From: Megaustenia siamemsis
Taxonomy: Eukaryota > Mollusca > Gastropoda > Stylommatophora > Ariophantidae
Reading direction: 5' to 3'
DNA length: 64,000 bases
NCBI GenBank assembly: GCA_032433765.1
Contig: JAVIAB010000160.1
Span: 33,259,852-33,323,851, forward strand
Shown piece after piece: positions 21,581 through 32,787 of the stretch. Both the position numbers and the translations under genes were made by a program. Within the stretch, counting starts at the first letter, position 1, and each line of letters opens with the position of its first letter. The notes under the pieces are model-generated. The model was not told the DNA's origin and did not search any database. It saw only the letters and a list, made by a program, of their open reading frames with translations.

Positions 21581-21713
21581 CTGAAAGTGAAAAAAATAAG
21601 TGGATTTGGTGAAAATAGCAGATAGTAAACAGCAACAATATAAAAAAATGTGTTACTGTATATTTACATTTTTTTCTTGTTTGTCATTGTTTCCTGTGTA
21701 TTACTGGGGCCTC

Positions 21714-21957
21714 ATTATGAGGGAAGCAAAGAATAATGACACTGTGACCTTCCAGGCATGTCGTAAGAGGCGACTAAGGAGGTTGATCGATGGCTTGACA
21801 AGCTGTCATTGTAAAAAGTATTGTTATGGAAACAGTGCCATATATTTTAAAGCAGTGATCTCTGCAATATGTGCCACTTTGGCACGCAAGGTTTCTGTTT
21901 TTTGAGATTGTGGTTCTGCCCTATGTGCCGTCTTCGGCTCGAAAGGACAATAGATAG
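21714..21957 (+). repeat. Dispersed repeat (SINE-like), reverse copy at 56863-57096
   Basis: Both copies contain CCTTCCAGGCATGTCGTAAG, the GATCGATGGCTTGACAAGCT word, GGAAACAG.GCCATA, GCACGCAAGGTTTCTG and the end GGCTCGAAAGGACAATAGAT. Length about 240 bases, no coding. A third, more decayed end is at 44790-44850. Confidence 0.78.
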
Positions 21958-22424
21958 ATTAGCCATGGACCAACAATGTAATCAGATGCAGACAAAGCAT
22001 TAGTTGTTCCGTGAACACAGAAAGAACGAAAGTGGCTGACATGAGCTGTGATCTATTCCAAGGCAACAACAAAAGCCTTGCTCTTTGCTCTGTAGGTGGT
22101 CAGTCTGTACAGAATGCTCCAAGTTTTCTAATATTAAGCACTGCTTTCCTTACTGTTCTCAGTCAAGATGCCTTTCATCTGTCTCTCATTTATCAACTTT
22201 CTAAAGACTACAGACAAGTCTTCTGATACTTTTCCTAGAAAATGGTACATCCAGCTCCATCATCATCCTGTTACCATTGCGTGAACTCCAATTGGAATCA
22301 TATTTATAAAGATGTCTGTATGTAATTTTGCTATACATGGCATTTGAATTATGCAGAACAATGAAGAATTCATCAAAGCGATAGACATTATATTAAATTC
22401 AGTTACCAGATGTAGATATTAATT

Positions 22425-22630
22425 GATTTGGCCATGTATCTCGGTCTATTGGTCTAGCTAAGATTGTTCTGCAAGGAACTGTGAAAGGAGAAGGAGAGGT
22501 AGGAAGATAAAGAGATTGGAAGGTAACATCAAATAATTGGCAGCCCTCGAATGTGAAGAGTCATAAAAAAGGACTAGAGAAGGTTTAACAAAGTCTTTAG
22601 AGATGGAAAAGGGATGTGAGATGTAGAAGA
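22425..22630 (+). mobile_element. Decayed LINE tail
   Basis: The + strand translation in shifting frames gives the RTVLQGTVKG and ECEES..RTREGL pattern, the C-terminal end of reverse transcriptase ORFs with a conserved basic GKR.RG.. and Trp-rich end. Very degraded. Confidence 0.45.
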
Positions 22631-23289
22631 AGACCAGAGGTGAAACATGTATATATTATGGTTAGAAAACCCCTATGGAATGAAAAAAAACTATTAATAA
22701 TTAGCTGTCAGCAAATGAGCTTTAACTCTTAAGTTAATTCTTCCGTTAGCATTTTCAATCAAATGTCAAATGTGAAGAATATTTACTGCATCCTAAAAAT
22801 AGATTATAAAAAGAAAGGGGAAAAAAAAAAAAGATTATATAAAGATATATATAAAGATATATATATATAAAAAGAATAGATTATATAAAGAAAGAAAAAG
22901 ATGGCTTAACAAAGACAGTTGAAAATGATCCTGGTACCTATAAATAAATATACAAATAACAGACCAAGAGGGCGCCCTAGTAAGGGAAATATAGACAGAA
23001 TGCAAGAAACACTTAGAAAAGTAATAACAGCAGAAGAGGTCAAATAAAGAGCAAAATACGAGCTCTGCTCTCATCACTAATGGACAATTGAGAAAGTAAA
23101 AAGTAGTTGAATCTACATGTCCAAAATATGATATATCTTTACATTTCTATTAGTTATTTATAAATTATATGTGTATTTTCATTGTTTTTGTTTTAAACAA
23201 TCTTAAATTGTATAACCTACTTCAGCATTTTTTTTATGTCCACTACTTAATATGTTGTATTTACTACTTGATGATTTTCTGCATACTAC

Positions 23290-23477
23290 CTTAGCATTTC
23301 CTCCAAAAATGTTAAAAAATCATGGTTATCTCCTATTCCACAAGACGACAAGTCCAGATGGCTCAAATGTTGAAACAAATACCAGCAGTCATCAATGATG
23401 TCATTAAAAAATACATGAGACTTTTCCAGGGATAAACTTGTCAAGATGTCGCCATCCCCATAAGCTTCAAAGAAAAC
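23290..23477 (-). CDS. LRRC42: LRRC42 homologue, second recognised exon
   Basis: Acceptor CTATATCCAG before 23477, donor GTAGTA after 23290. It starts in phase 0, directly continuing CIQ of the first exon with VFFEAYGDGDILTSLSL.., then HLSHLDLSSCGIGDNHDFL.FLEEMLR. The vertebrate protein reads LQKFTEAYGSLVL and LTCLDLSCCKLGDEHELLEHL at the same positions. The exon is 188 bases and leaves two bases of an Arg codon completed by the exon at 21580. The EAYG word and the LDLS.C..GD LRR make this the firmest part of the assignment. Confidence 0.85.
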
Positions 23478-23599
23478 CTGGATATAGATAAGTCAATCTT
23501 AGAATAATTGTCAAGCAAGCAGGTCGGTATTTTAAACAATGAAAATTGCACCCATGGTTAGACCTATATGTGTTTTGTCATTTCAGCAGATTTAGCTGG

Positions 23600-24339
23600 A
23601 ACAATAAAGCATATGGGAACGATGGACAAAATACATTAAAGATCATTATGATGATGAACGAACGGAGGTAAATATTAAGGATAATGGGGAAGGACCAGAA
23701 ATACTCAAGGAAGAAGTGGAAGACACCTTGCACAATATGAGAGCAGGAAAAGCTCCTGGACCAGATAATAAAACTAAAGAAGAGACTGAAACCATGGGTG
23801 ATTTTGGAATAGAAATATTAACAAAAATGTTGAATGACATCTTTAACAGTGGATGAATGCCAGACGACCTATTAAAATCAATATTCATAGCCCTAATAAA
23901 GAAATCTGGTGCAATTGAATGTGATGATCATCACACAATAAGCCTCATAAGTCACATGACTAAGATATTACTATGAATCATCATGGAAAGAGTGCGAAAC
24001 AAAATCAGTCTAGAAATTACTGATGAAGGTTTTGTTGAAAGTAACGGTATGAACAATGCCATATACATCATAAGATCTTTAGTAGAAAGAGCCATAGAGG
24101 TGAAAACGGATTTATACCTACGTTTCATAGATTGTACGAAAGCATTTGACAGAGTAAAGCACCAAGAAATAATTTTAATTTTAGAAGGCATAAACGTCGA
24201 CAGTAAAGGTCTAAGAATAATAGGGAACATTTACTGGCAACAAACAGCGATCATAAGAACTGGAAATCAAGTGGTCATTTTTCAACAAATAAAACAGGGT
24301 GTTAGGCAAGGTTATATGCTGGCACCAGATTTATTTAAT
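23600..24339 (+). pseudogene. RTE-like LINE reverse transcriptase, 5' half of a copy split by a nested insertion
   Basis: With three internal stops the + strand reads VEDTLHNMRAGKAPGPD, FIALIKKSGAIECDDHHTISLISHMTKILL, CTKAFDRVKHQEII and IKQGVRQGYMLAPDLFN: fingers and palm motifs of RTE-type reverse transcriptases (KAPGPD, YRTISL, TKAFDRV, GVRQGC.LSP). The next motif is separated by 770 bases of foreign DNA. It lies in the first intron of the LRRC42 homologue. Confidence 0.85.
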
Positions 24340-25104
24340 GCCTGCCTGCCTGCCTACCTATCTATCTATCCATCTATTGACCTTTAGAGCCGTAGCCGGC
24401 CCATAGGGTATAGATTCAGATACTCTTTCTCTTATCTAAATTTTTATTCTAGCAGTTTTCAATCCTTATAAAGATCTTTTATCAAATCTTGCCATTTATC
24501 TCTTTTCTGTGCAAGAAACTCTATCTCATTCAGGAAGTCGATTCCTGCTGCTCTTGTCTCTCTGATCAATGTTCTTCTCAGTGTCTCTCTGGATTGGCCT
24601 CTTTTTCTCTTACCTGTTGTTTCCCACATGAGGGCTTACTTTATTATTCAGTTATTATCTTTCCTCATCACGTATCCAACATATGACCATTGTCTTTTCT
24701 TGATTACTGAAGATATTAGTGGTTGATTGGCGATTTCTCTAATTCCCTCGTTTGTTTTGAATTCGTTCCATGTTATACCAAGAATTTTCCTTGGACATTT
24801 ATTTTCAAATGCGTTCAACTTTGTTTCCATGTCTCTTGTCGTTTTCCAACTCTCACATGTATATGTAAGGGTTGATATTACGTTTGATTTGAATAGTCTA
24901 AGTTTTGTGTTGGTGCCGATGAGTTTTGATTTCTACAACTTTTCAAAGCTTTTGAAAGACATTGCTGCTTTAGCTATTCTGATTCTAATTTCTTTACTTG
25001 TATCCAATTCCTGATCAATGTGACTTCCAAGATAGATAAAGTGATCAATCTCTCCACTGGTTTGTTTTCCATGTATATTCAGTCATCTGTTGGAATTAAG
25101 CTTT
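24340..25104 (-). mobile_element. 5'-truncated LINE inserted into another LINE, with target-site duplication
   Basis: The minus strand reads YLGSHIDQELDTSKEIRIRIAKAAMSF, TLTYTCESW, METKLNAFENKCPRKILGITW and SYVGYVMRKDNN: the thumb and C-terminal part of a different reverse transcriptase ORF. TTTAAT stands on both sides (24334-24339 and 25105-25110). At its 3' end (24340-24378 on the + strand) is a short-repeat tail of CCTG, CTAT and CATC units, as RTE-type elements carry. Confidence 0.85.
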
Positions 25105-25110
25105 TTTAAT

Positions 25111-26002
25111 ATTTATAGTGAGATTATTTTAGATCTGTGAGGGACATGCCTGGAATAACAATTGAGGGTCATAATATAAATAGCTTCAGGCATGTTGATG
25201 ATACAGTCTTAACCTCAGAGTGAAAGTGACTTACAAGAAATGTTAGACATTATAGTAAATGAAAGAAAAAATAAAGGACTCAGCCTCAATAGTAAAAAGA
25301 TCAGAAGTAATGGTTGCAAAAAAGAAAAAGACATCACCACAATGCACAACAAAGACAAACAGAACAATATTAAAACAGGTAAATGAATTTAAATATCTTA
25401 GAACAGTTTTGACCTCAAATTGTAGATATACAACAGAGGTGAGATGTAGAATAACTTAGGAAAAAGCAGCTGTCAAGAAAATGAGAAAGATACTGTGCAA
25501 TCAATTTTTGATAACAGAAACAAGAAAAATTTATTAAATGTTATGTAGAGCCAGTCTTAACATATGGATGCAAATCATGGACAAAAAAACAACAGACAGA
25601 AAAATCACTGGAGGTTGTAGAAATGTTTAACAGAAGACTGTAGAGAATACCATGGACAGCTAAGAAGAGCAATGAAAACATTCTGAAAGAGGCCAAAGCA
25701 AAAGGAGAGCTAATATCCAATACTAAGGAGAAACAATAATCATTTTTTGGGCATGTGAGAAGTATCAGCTGGAATATATTGTAAATTGAGAATATTGTAA
25801 CTGGAAAAATTGAGGGATGAAGAGATAGAGGGGAGCAAAGAGAAAAGATACCAGACAGCTTAAGAGAATAGCTTACAGACTTTCATTAATGGATGCTTAC
25901 ACAGAATAAAGGGATGGAAATAGCAGGACAAAATTACTAACATAGAATTATGGAAATGTACCAGTCAAATACCAGTGGATAAAGAGATACAGCGAAGATG
26001 AT
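25111..26002 (+). pseudogene. RTE-like LINE, 3' half of the split copy
   Basis: The reading resumes with YSEIIL, then DMPGITIEGHNINSFRHVDDTVLTSE: the catalytic YADD box changed to HVDD. It goes on through FKYLRTVLTSNCRYTTEV and the C-terminal segments to a GAT-rich end near 26000. Multiple stops and shifts. Dead. Confidence 0.8.
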
Positions 26003-26240
26003 GATGCTGGATAGGACACACACTATGGAAGCCAACTGAGAGTATTACACAACAGGCCCTTTTTTGGAATCCCCAGAGGTAAAAGATAAAGAGGAAGAAA
26101 AAGGAATTCTTGGAGAAGACAGATGAAAGCAAAGATGAAGATGATGGGGAAGACATGGAATGATCTTAAAAGAATGGCAAGAAACAGAACGGCTTGGAAA
26201 GTGTTTGTTGAAGACTTATACTCCACAGGGAGCTGAAAGG
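26003..26240 (+). mobile_element. LINE 3' end (family of 14710 and 31280)
   Basis: It contains GGCCC.TTTTTGGAATCCCC, GATGAAGATGATGGGGAAGA, AAACAGAACGGCTTGGAAAG and CCACAGGGAGCTGAAAGGTA, the reverse complement of the words seen at 14710-14930. Confidence 0.7.
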
Positions 26241-26249
26241 TAGAAGAAG

Positions 26250-26400
26250 AAGAAAGAGAAAAAATACCAGACGGCTTCAGAGAAGAATGGCTTGGCAGAA
26301 GGTCAAAAAAATAATAAATAACTGTTGAGATCAAAAGCTGTGGAGAGACGTGATCACTTACGCCAGCAGGCATAGTACTTGATGATAATTTCTTCTCAAT
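26250..26400 (+). mobile_element. RTE-like LINE tail fragment
   Basis: The AAAATACCAGACGGCTTCAG, CTGTGGAGAGACGTGATCAC and GGCATAGTACTTGATGATAA words match 50090-50231. Confidence 0.65.
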
Positions 26401-26700
26401 CAACTAATCACAATGAGTGACGATGTTATATAAATATAATTAAATATTAGAATACTAACTTCAATAAAAATAATTAATAAGAAGTTAAGAGGTAAGCCAC
26501 CTAATTTATTTTTGCTTATTCAATTTAAATGTATAAATATTTATTATTAATAATTATCAATATTTTATATAATTATTTTTAATTATTTCATAATAAAATA
26601 ACATATTATTATCAACTAATTATAATAATAATATTGTGTTTGACACTGACAGCAAGCAGCATTCATTATTATTTGAGTTTCAAACAGATTTTGTATTTTT

Positions 26701-28437
26701 TTGGAGACCATTCTATCTTCCCAGAGAATGACTAATAAAAATAAAAAAGCCACAGAAGGTGGATGCATTGCAGACAATAAAGGAAAAATGCTAACAGACA
26801 ATAAGGATATCATAGATAGATGGCAGGAATATATAACAGAACTATTTCATGATCAAAGGGACAAGAAACCAGTTATAAAATGTACATCAGGCTATAAAAT
26901 CTTAAAATCTGAGGTGGAAAAAGCTATAAAAACAATGAAAAGGGGAAAAGCAGCAGGACCTGAAAGCATACAGATAGAGATGATACAGGCACTTGAAGAT
27001 TTTGGCATTGAAGTGATTACAGACATATGCAACAACATATACCACACAGGATACATACCAAATGAACTAAAAACATCAACTTTCATTGCATTGCCTAAAA
27101 AGAATGGTGCAGTTGAATGCAGTGACTTTAGAACAATAAGCCTAATGAGCCATGTTACAAAAATCTTGCTAAAAGTTATACAAGGAAGGATTCAGAATAA
27201 AATCAATACTGAATTAGATGAGCAGCAATTTGGATTTAGGAAAAATAGCGGGACAAAAGAAGCCATATTCTGCATGAGAACATTAATCGAAAAATACACA
27301 GAAGTAAACAAACCAATATATGCCTGCTTCATAGACTACACCAAAGCTTTTGATAGAGTACACCACAAACAACTTATAGAATGCCTAAAAGAGATACATC
27401 TAGATGACATGGATATACGACTAATATGCAATCTATACTGGGAGCAAACAGCAATAATAAAATATAACAAAGAGTTCTCCACACCCATTGATATAAAAAG
27501 AGGAGTAAGACAAGGATGCATCCTATCACCAAGCTTGTTCAATCTATACACTGAGCAAATCTTTAAAATCATCAATGAGATGCCAGGCCTACAAATTAAT
27601 GGAAAGATAATCAATAACCTAAGATATGCTGACGATACAGTACTACTAGCGTAGCAGAAAATCCTAAAGACCTACAACAATTACTTAATGAAATAAACAC
27701 GACAAGCAAAAAATATGGACTAGATATGAATATCAAAAAGACTAAAACTATGATCATAAACAAAGAAAATACTCAAAACCCACAAGTGGATATCAAAATT
27801 GAAGGAATAGACCTTGAGACAGTTCAGAACTATAACTACCTTGGACATACTATAACCAGTGATGGAAAATGTACAACTGAAATAAACAAAAGAATAGGAA
27901 TGGCAAAAAGTAATTTTAATGTCATGAAGGACATACTAACATCAAAACAAATAACACCAGAGCTAAAACTAAGAATAGCAAAATGTTACATCTTCTCAAT
28001 ATTCCTATATGGTGCTGAAACATGGACATTAGACAAGAAAACAGAACAGAGAATCTCAGAATTGAAGCCTTTGAAATGTGGATATATAGAAGAATAGGTA
28101 GAATTGGATGGAAGGAAAATAAAACAAACGATGAAGTCTTAAAACAACTAAAAATGAAAAGAGAACTTCTGAACACAATTAGATTTAGAACAAGACAAGA
28201 CAAATGCGATTCTTGGGCCATGTTAAAAGACACAACAACCCACTGAAAGTAATCCTGGAGGGGAAAATACAAGGTAAAAGAGGCAGAGGCAGACCAAGAT
28301 TAACATGGACGAGTAACATCAAAAGATGGACAAATCAACCGATGACAACCTGCACCATCAAAGCAAGAGACAGAGCAGAATGAATGGCGCTCCATGGTAG
28401 CCAACCTTCGTTGAGACGGCACTCAATGATGATGATT
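26701..28437 (+). pseudogene. Longest RTE-like LINE copy: reverse transcriptase ORF with three frame breaks
   Basis: Frame one (26701-27654) carries RWQEYITELF, MKRGKAAGPE, FIALPKKNGAVECSDFRTIS, QQFGFRKNSGTKEAI, FIDYTKAFDRVHH, GVRQGCILSPSLFN and YADDTVLLA, that is, all palm motifs including the catalytic YADD. A one-base shift near 27650 leads into AENPKDLQQLL...YNYLGHTITSDGKCTTEI...LYGAETWTL (27651-28060). A second shift near 28060 gives EAFEMWIYRRIGRIGW, and a third near 28210 gives the basic GKRGRGRPRLTW and WMALHGSQPSLRRHS end, closing with a (GAT)n tail at 28426-28435. The endonuclease domain is missing (5' truncation). Motif order matches invertebrate RTE-clade elements. It lies in the first LRRC42 intron, 84 bases from the first exon. 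Confidence 0.87.
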
Positions 28438-28520
28438 CTATCTGCCTCAGTCGACTATTGACGCAGTTTTGCTTTAAAATATAGTATACACTACTGGATA
28501 AGATAATCATTTATAATTAC

Positions 28521-28718
28521 CTGTATGCATTTTCTAGTGTTTGATGTATTAAAACACACCAAATCTTCAATGTTGGCATCTTTAGCTGCCTTGAAAACAT
28601 CTTTCCCCACAATCTCGGGAAACCCAACAAGAGACTCGATCATGTTTAGCCTCGACGCGATATAATCAACACAACATTTATATAAAGATTTGGGACTTTT
28701 TTGAATATCGTCAACCAT
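28521..28718 (-). CDS. LRRC42: LRRC42 homologue, first coding exon
   Basis: ATG at 28718-28716 in good context (AACGAAATGG), with an in-frame TAA 13 codons upstream and no acceptor between, so this is taken as the true start. 66 residues are encoded, ending CIQ before donor GTAATT. The reading KSLYKCCVDYIASRLNMIES then LVGFPEIVGKDVFKAA corresponds to SLFSLVLGFISDNVDHIDSLIGFPEQIAEKLFSAA of vertebrate LRRC42. The product is thus shorter at the N-terminus by about 80 residues than the human protein. LRRC42 is a leucine-rich repeat protein of unclear role; no reaction is assigned. Phases of exons one to four agree. Together the six exons found give about 350 residues, with one short exon missing. 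Confidence 0.85.
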
Positions 28719-28915
28719 TTCGTTGCAAAAAGTAAAACCAAAAAGTTTTTTTTTAAGTTAAATAAAATAGAATACCATTAGATTAGACAAATAGAAATAA
28801 CACCTGAGATGATAAAACGGCTTCTCCATTGATCTTGTAAATTACCGCCGGTCAATCAAAACGACACAAAGCAAACGGTTGGTGTTATCATTTCAGTACA
28901 TGAAATTATAGTCCT
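28719..28915 (-). promoter_or_regulatory. 5' flank / untranslated leader of the LRRC42 homologue
   Basis: Unique sequence between the start codon and repeat R3 copy 2 (28923). Promoter and leader must be here or be interrupted by R3. No TATA-like word at a convincing distance. Confidence 0.3.
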
Positions 28916-28922
28916 TGGTTAT

Positions 28923-29485
28923 TTGGTTATTGAAGGCCCTGGTATCACTGCAAGTGAATTAAAATCCATAATTGCTCAACCACCCATGCCAGCGTAATCA
29001 TCCGAATCCCATCTCCCAAACAAAGAAAGGTAACTGTAGTCCCCATCATAGAAGTCTCAGCACACGCCAAAAGACATAGAGCAGGGCGAAACCGCGCAGA
29101 AAGTGAACACAGCCAACTGTTCCCTGTCATACGATATCATCATTCATCGTAAACAATTGGAATATCGAAACATGATCAAAACGAATGAGACACAAATACA
29201 GCTCACGGTATGCACAGAGCACTTAACTCAGTAGCTCCTGCAACAAGTCGGACTTGGAATATGAGGAAACTGCAACAAGGAACACTTTTCATGCATAGCT
29301 TTCAATTGTTCCCGCCGCCTATCCACCATATACATTATACCGGGAGTTCACGTCCTCTTGAAAATGATGATCGTCATATTTTTTAAAAAATGTAGAGCGC
29401 TTGATGATGTTAGGCCATTGTTGTTGACTCCAATTCCGAATATATAGACACACAGTTAGTCGTCAGATTATCCCCGTCGCACATC
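28923..29485. repeat. Dispersed repeat R3, copy 2
   Basis: It extends further than copy 1: after GGAACACTTTTCATGC-type words it continues with GATGATCGTCATA, GATGATGTTAGGCCAT and ACTCCAATTCCGAATATATA, which correspond to the last codons of the cysteine-rich gene at 33202. It thus contains the 3' UTR plus about 25 degraded codons, with a small insertion near 29375. Confidence 0.75.
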
Positions 29486-29574
29486 AAACAACCGACCGTA
29501 AGATTAGCGTACGGCCAGTCTAGAGTCTAGGGATATACGATGAACCATTATCAATTATAGTCCATTTTTAGTTA

Positions 29575-29985
29575 ACATGTTCCTTTTTCAGCGATACAAA
29601 CAAAAAATCATTGACAAAGAAATAGACTTAGATGCAGTAAAACAAACCAAGCATTGGGACAGCTATCCCGTATACTTCAACAAAAAATCATTTCAGAGGA
29701 AGAGGTGGATAATAATTCGTGGAGGCCACTTCTCATATATAATAATCTTGACACGATGTCATATGTCTATACCAAATTCAAAATAGGTACAACCAGCCTA
29801 TGCCAATGTACACTGGACAATATGACTACAAAACATGTTCTACAGGATTGCCCCCAGTACACAGACCTGAGAAGAGCAATGTGGTCCACGCCCACCTCCC
29901 TGGAAGAGAAACTATATGGGACAATAGATTCGCTTAAACAGACAGCTGACTTCATGAGAGAGTCTGGAATCCTACTCTGATTGAG
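29575..29985 (+). mobile_element. LINE 3' end with zinc-knuckle tail
   Basis: The second frame ends YTKFKIGTTSLCQC...TKHVLQDCPQYTDLRRAMW...EEKLYGTIDSLKQTADFMRESGI and stops at 29978-29980. The layout (C.C..H..QDC) is the same as in the tail of the RNase H LINE at 32093, but from a diverged subfamily (KHVLQDC against EHILQDC). Confidence 0.72.
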
Positions 29986-29993
29986 TCCTGATC

Positions 29994-29995
<2 letters not shown>

Positions 29996-30036
<41 letters not shown>
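29996..30036. repeat. (GA)n microsatellite
   Basis: About 19 GA units, at the junction between the LINE tail and the 47-bp satellite. Confidence 0.95.
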
Positions 30037-30038
<2 letters not shown>

Positions 30039-31090
30039 TCTGTACATATCGTTCATCTGTAATAATCTTGACACGGTGTCACATGTCTGTACTTTGATCT
30101 ATAATAATCTTGACACGATGTCACATGTCTGTACATATCTTTGATTTGTAATAATCTTGACACGATGTCATATGTCTGTACATATCTTTGATTTATAATA
30201 ATCTTGACCTGATGCCACATGTATGTACATATCTTTGATCTGTAATAATCTTGACACGGTGTCACATGTCTGTACATATCTTTGATCTATGATAATCTTA
30301 TGTCTGTACATATCTTTGATCTGTAATAATCTTGACACGATGTCACATTCTGTACATATCTTTGATCGATAATAATCTTGACCTGATGTCACATGTCTGT
30401 ACATATCTTTGATTTATAATAATCTTGACCTGATGTCACATGTCTGTACATATCTTTGATCTGTAATAATCTTGACACGATGTCACATGTCTGTACATAT
30501 CTTTGATTTATAATAATCTTGACCTGATGTCACATGTATGTACATATCTTTGATCTGTAATAATCTTGACACGGTGTCACATGTCTGTACATATCTTTGA
30601 TCTATGATAATCTTATGTCTGTACATATCTTTGATCTGTAATAATCTTGACACCATGTCACATTCTGTACATATCTTTGATCGATAATAATCTTGACCTG
30701 ATGTCACATGTCTGTACATATCTTTGATTTATAATAATCTTGACCTGATGTCACATGTCTGTACATATCTTTGATCTGTAATAATCTTGACACGATGTCA
30801 CATGTCTGTACATATCTTTGATCTGTAATAATCTTGACACGATGTCACATGTCTGTACATATCTTTGATCTGTAATAATCTTGACACAGTGTCACATGTC
30901 TGTACATATCTTTGATCTGTAATAATCTTGACACGGTGTCACATGTCTGTACATATCTTTGATCTGTAATAATCTTGACACGGTGTCACATGTCTGTACA
31001 TATCTTTGATCTGTAATAATCTTGACACGGTGTCACATGTATGTACATATCTTTGATTTATAATAATCTTGGCACGGTCTCACATATCTT
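30037..31090. repeat. Satellite array, 47-bp unit with a 315-bp higher-order period
   Basis: The unit holds TAATAATCTTGACACGATGT followed by CACATGTCTGTACATATCTT. About 23 copies. Truncated units (for example TATGATAATCTTATGTCTGT) recur at 30290 and 30605 together with their neighbours, so the block 30168-30404 is repeated at 30483-30719. Confidence 0.93.
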
Positions 31091-31279
31091 ATTTACATGA
31101 TTTACACCTCTTCCTCTGAAATGATTCGCTGATCTATCGCCTCGGAAATTTTCTTCTACATTAATATTTATTTATTATTATTTGTCTCCACTTCAACACA
31201 AAGTAATATCTATAGGTAGGCCTTTTAGGTAGGGAAAAATGTAGCATCACCTGACAGTTGACACCTAGAAATTTCCTCT

Positions 31280-31530
31280 TCTACTACCTTTCAGCTCCCT
31301 GTAGAGCATAGGTCTTCAATAAACACTTTCCAAGCTGTTCTGTTTCTTGTCACTCTTTCAAGATCATTCCATGTCTTCTCCATCATTTTCATCTCTGCTT
31401 CCATCTGTCTTCCCCAAGAATATTTTGGTCTTCCTCTGTGTCTTTTTCCTTGGGGATTCAGAAAAAGGGCCTGTCATGTAATATTCTCAATTGGCTTCCG
31501 CAGTGTATGTCCTATCCAGCGCCATCAACG
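31280..31530 (-). mobile_element. LINE 3' end (family of 14710)
   Basis: CTACCTTTCAGCTCCCTGTA, TTCCAAGCTGTTCTGTTTCT, CTTCCTCTGTGTCTTTTTCC and GGGATTCAGAAAAAGGGCC occur in the same order as in the sister copies. Confidence 0.72.
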
Positions 31531-31554
31531 ATAGATACCTTTTTGGAACATGTT

Positions 31555-31850
31555 TTTTTTTTAGAACAGCTGAATAAACTTGAAATTGAGGAATCGTGGT
31601 TCCAGCAAGATGGTGCAACTGTACACACAGCTAGAGCATTATTTTGAGGAAATTTTTCGCAAATTTGAAAAATAATAATATGAAATTATTTTCGCAGCCT
31701 TATGCTATGGTTGGTACCAGCAAGATGGTGCAACTGCATACGCAGCTAGAGCATTATTTTGAGGACATTTTCGCAAATTTGAAAAATAATAATATGAAAT
31801 TATTTTCGCAGCCTTATTCTATGGTCATGAGAACACCTGCGTGTAAAACA
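31555..31850 (+). pseudogene. Mariner-type transposase relic with an internal tandem duplication
   Basis: The + strand reads FLEQLNKLEIEESWFQQDGATVHTARA, the second catalytic Asp box (W.QQDGA..HTA) of mariner-like transposases. A segment of about 115 bases containing this box (CAGCAAGATGGTGCAACTG to GCAGCCTTAT) occurs twice in tandem (31601 and 31718). No other catalytic motif remains. Confidence 0.75.
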
Positions 31851-32092
31851 TTGTCCACGATAGCTAATTTTTTAGTTAGCTGAGTGCCTGTGTTCCCTAG
31901 CGTTTGGCTTTTCGTGGCGAAGCGCTGTGCCACTGAGTACGGCTTCGGACCATGTATTCTTCTTTGTTGTTTTTTTGTTCCCTGGTTGATTATTTGGCTT
32001 TTTTTTCGAGTGATGCAAACATACCTCTTCCTCTGAATTGATTCACTTATTATCGCCTTGGAAGTTTCCCTCTAATATTCATTTATTATTAT

Positions 32093-32780
32093 TTGTCGCC
32101 TATGAATAAAATAGCAACAGGGAAATATTTTCACAATTATGATGCAGAAATACAAGCAATAAAGTTGGCAATAGAAAAACTGCTGAACAGTAATCTTAGA
32201 ACGCAGCCTATAGTGTTTTTGACAGATGCAAGATCAGTACTCCAGGCACTACAATCCAGAAAATTACCACATCTGCAGACCTTATTGACTGAACTCTGCA
32301 AGCACCACAGGGTTGCCCTGCAGTGGATCCCATCTCACTGTGGAATACCAGGAAATGAGAAAGCAGATCAGTTGGCAAAGGAAGGTTCAACAGGCTACAC
32401 AACTAGATACACCAGTTACATACCATCATAAGAAACAGATAATCAAATCAATCAGAGGACCACAAGCCCCAAATCAGGATGCCTTTCATAATATGAATAG
32501 ATATGAACAAGTTATCATTATACGCCTCAGAACAGGACACAATCGACTCCATAGTCACATGTATACAAAGTTCAAGATCGGCACCTCAACTACTTGTACA
32601 TGTGGACAGGCGCCCCGGACTGATGAACACATACTTCAAGACTGCACTGAATATAGTAAACTGAGGAAAATCCATTGGCCCATAGATACAACACTACAGA
32701 CAAAACTATATGGGCCACTGCAAGAATTACAAAAGACAGTAAAATTTATACAGGAAACGACAGTGCAGATATAGACAATA
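32093..32780 (+). mobile_element. Non-LTR retrotransposon 3' part: RNase H domain and zinc-knuckle tail
   Basis: The first frame (32093-32425) has YDAEIQAIKLAIEKLL (catalytic Glu helix), FLTDARSVLQALQS (Asp) and WIPSHCGIPGNEKADQLAKEG (His and Asp box). After a shift near 32390 the second frame gives RYEQVIIIRLRTGHNRLHSH, YTKFKIGTSTTCTCGQAP and DEHILQDCTEYSKLR, ending at 32773. It is the best copy of the family also seen at 6966 and 29575. The first acidic residue (DGS box) is missing, so the copy is 5'-truncated. Confidence 0.85.
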
Positions 32781-32787
32781 GGTTATT

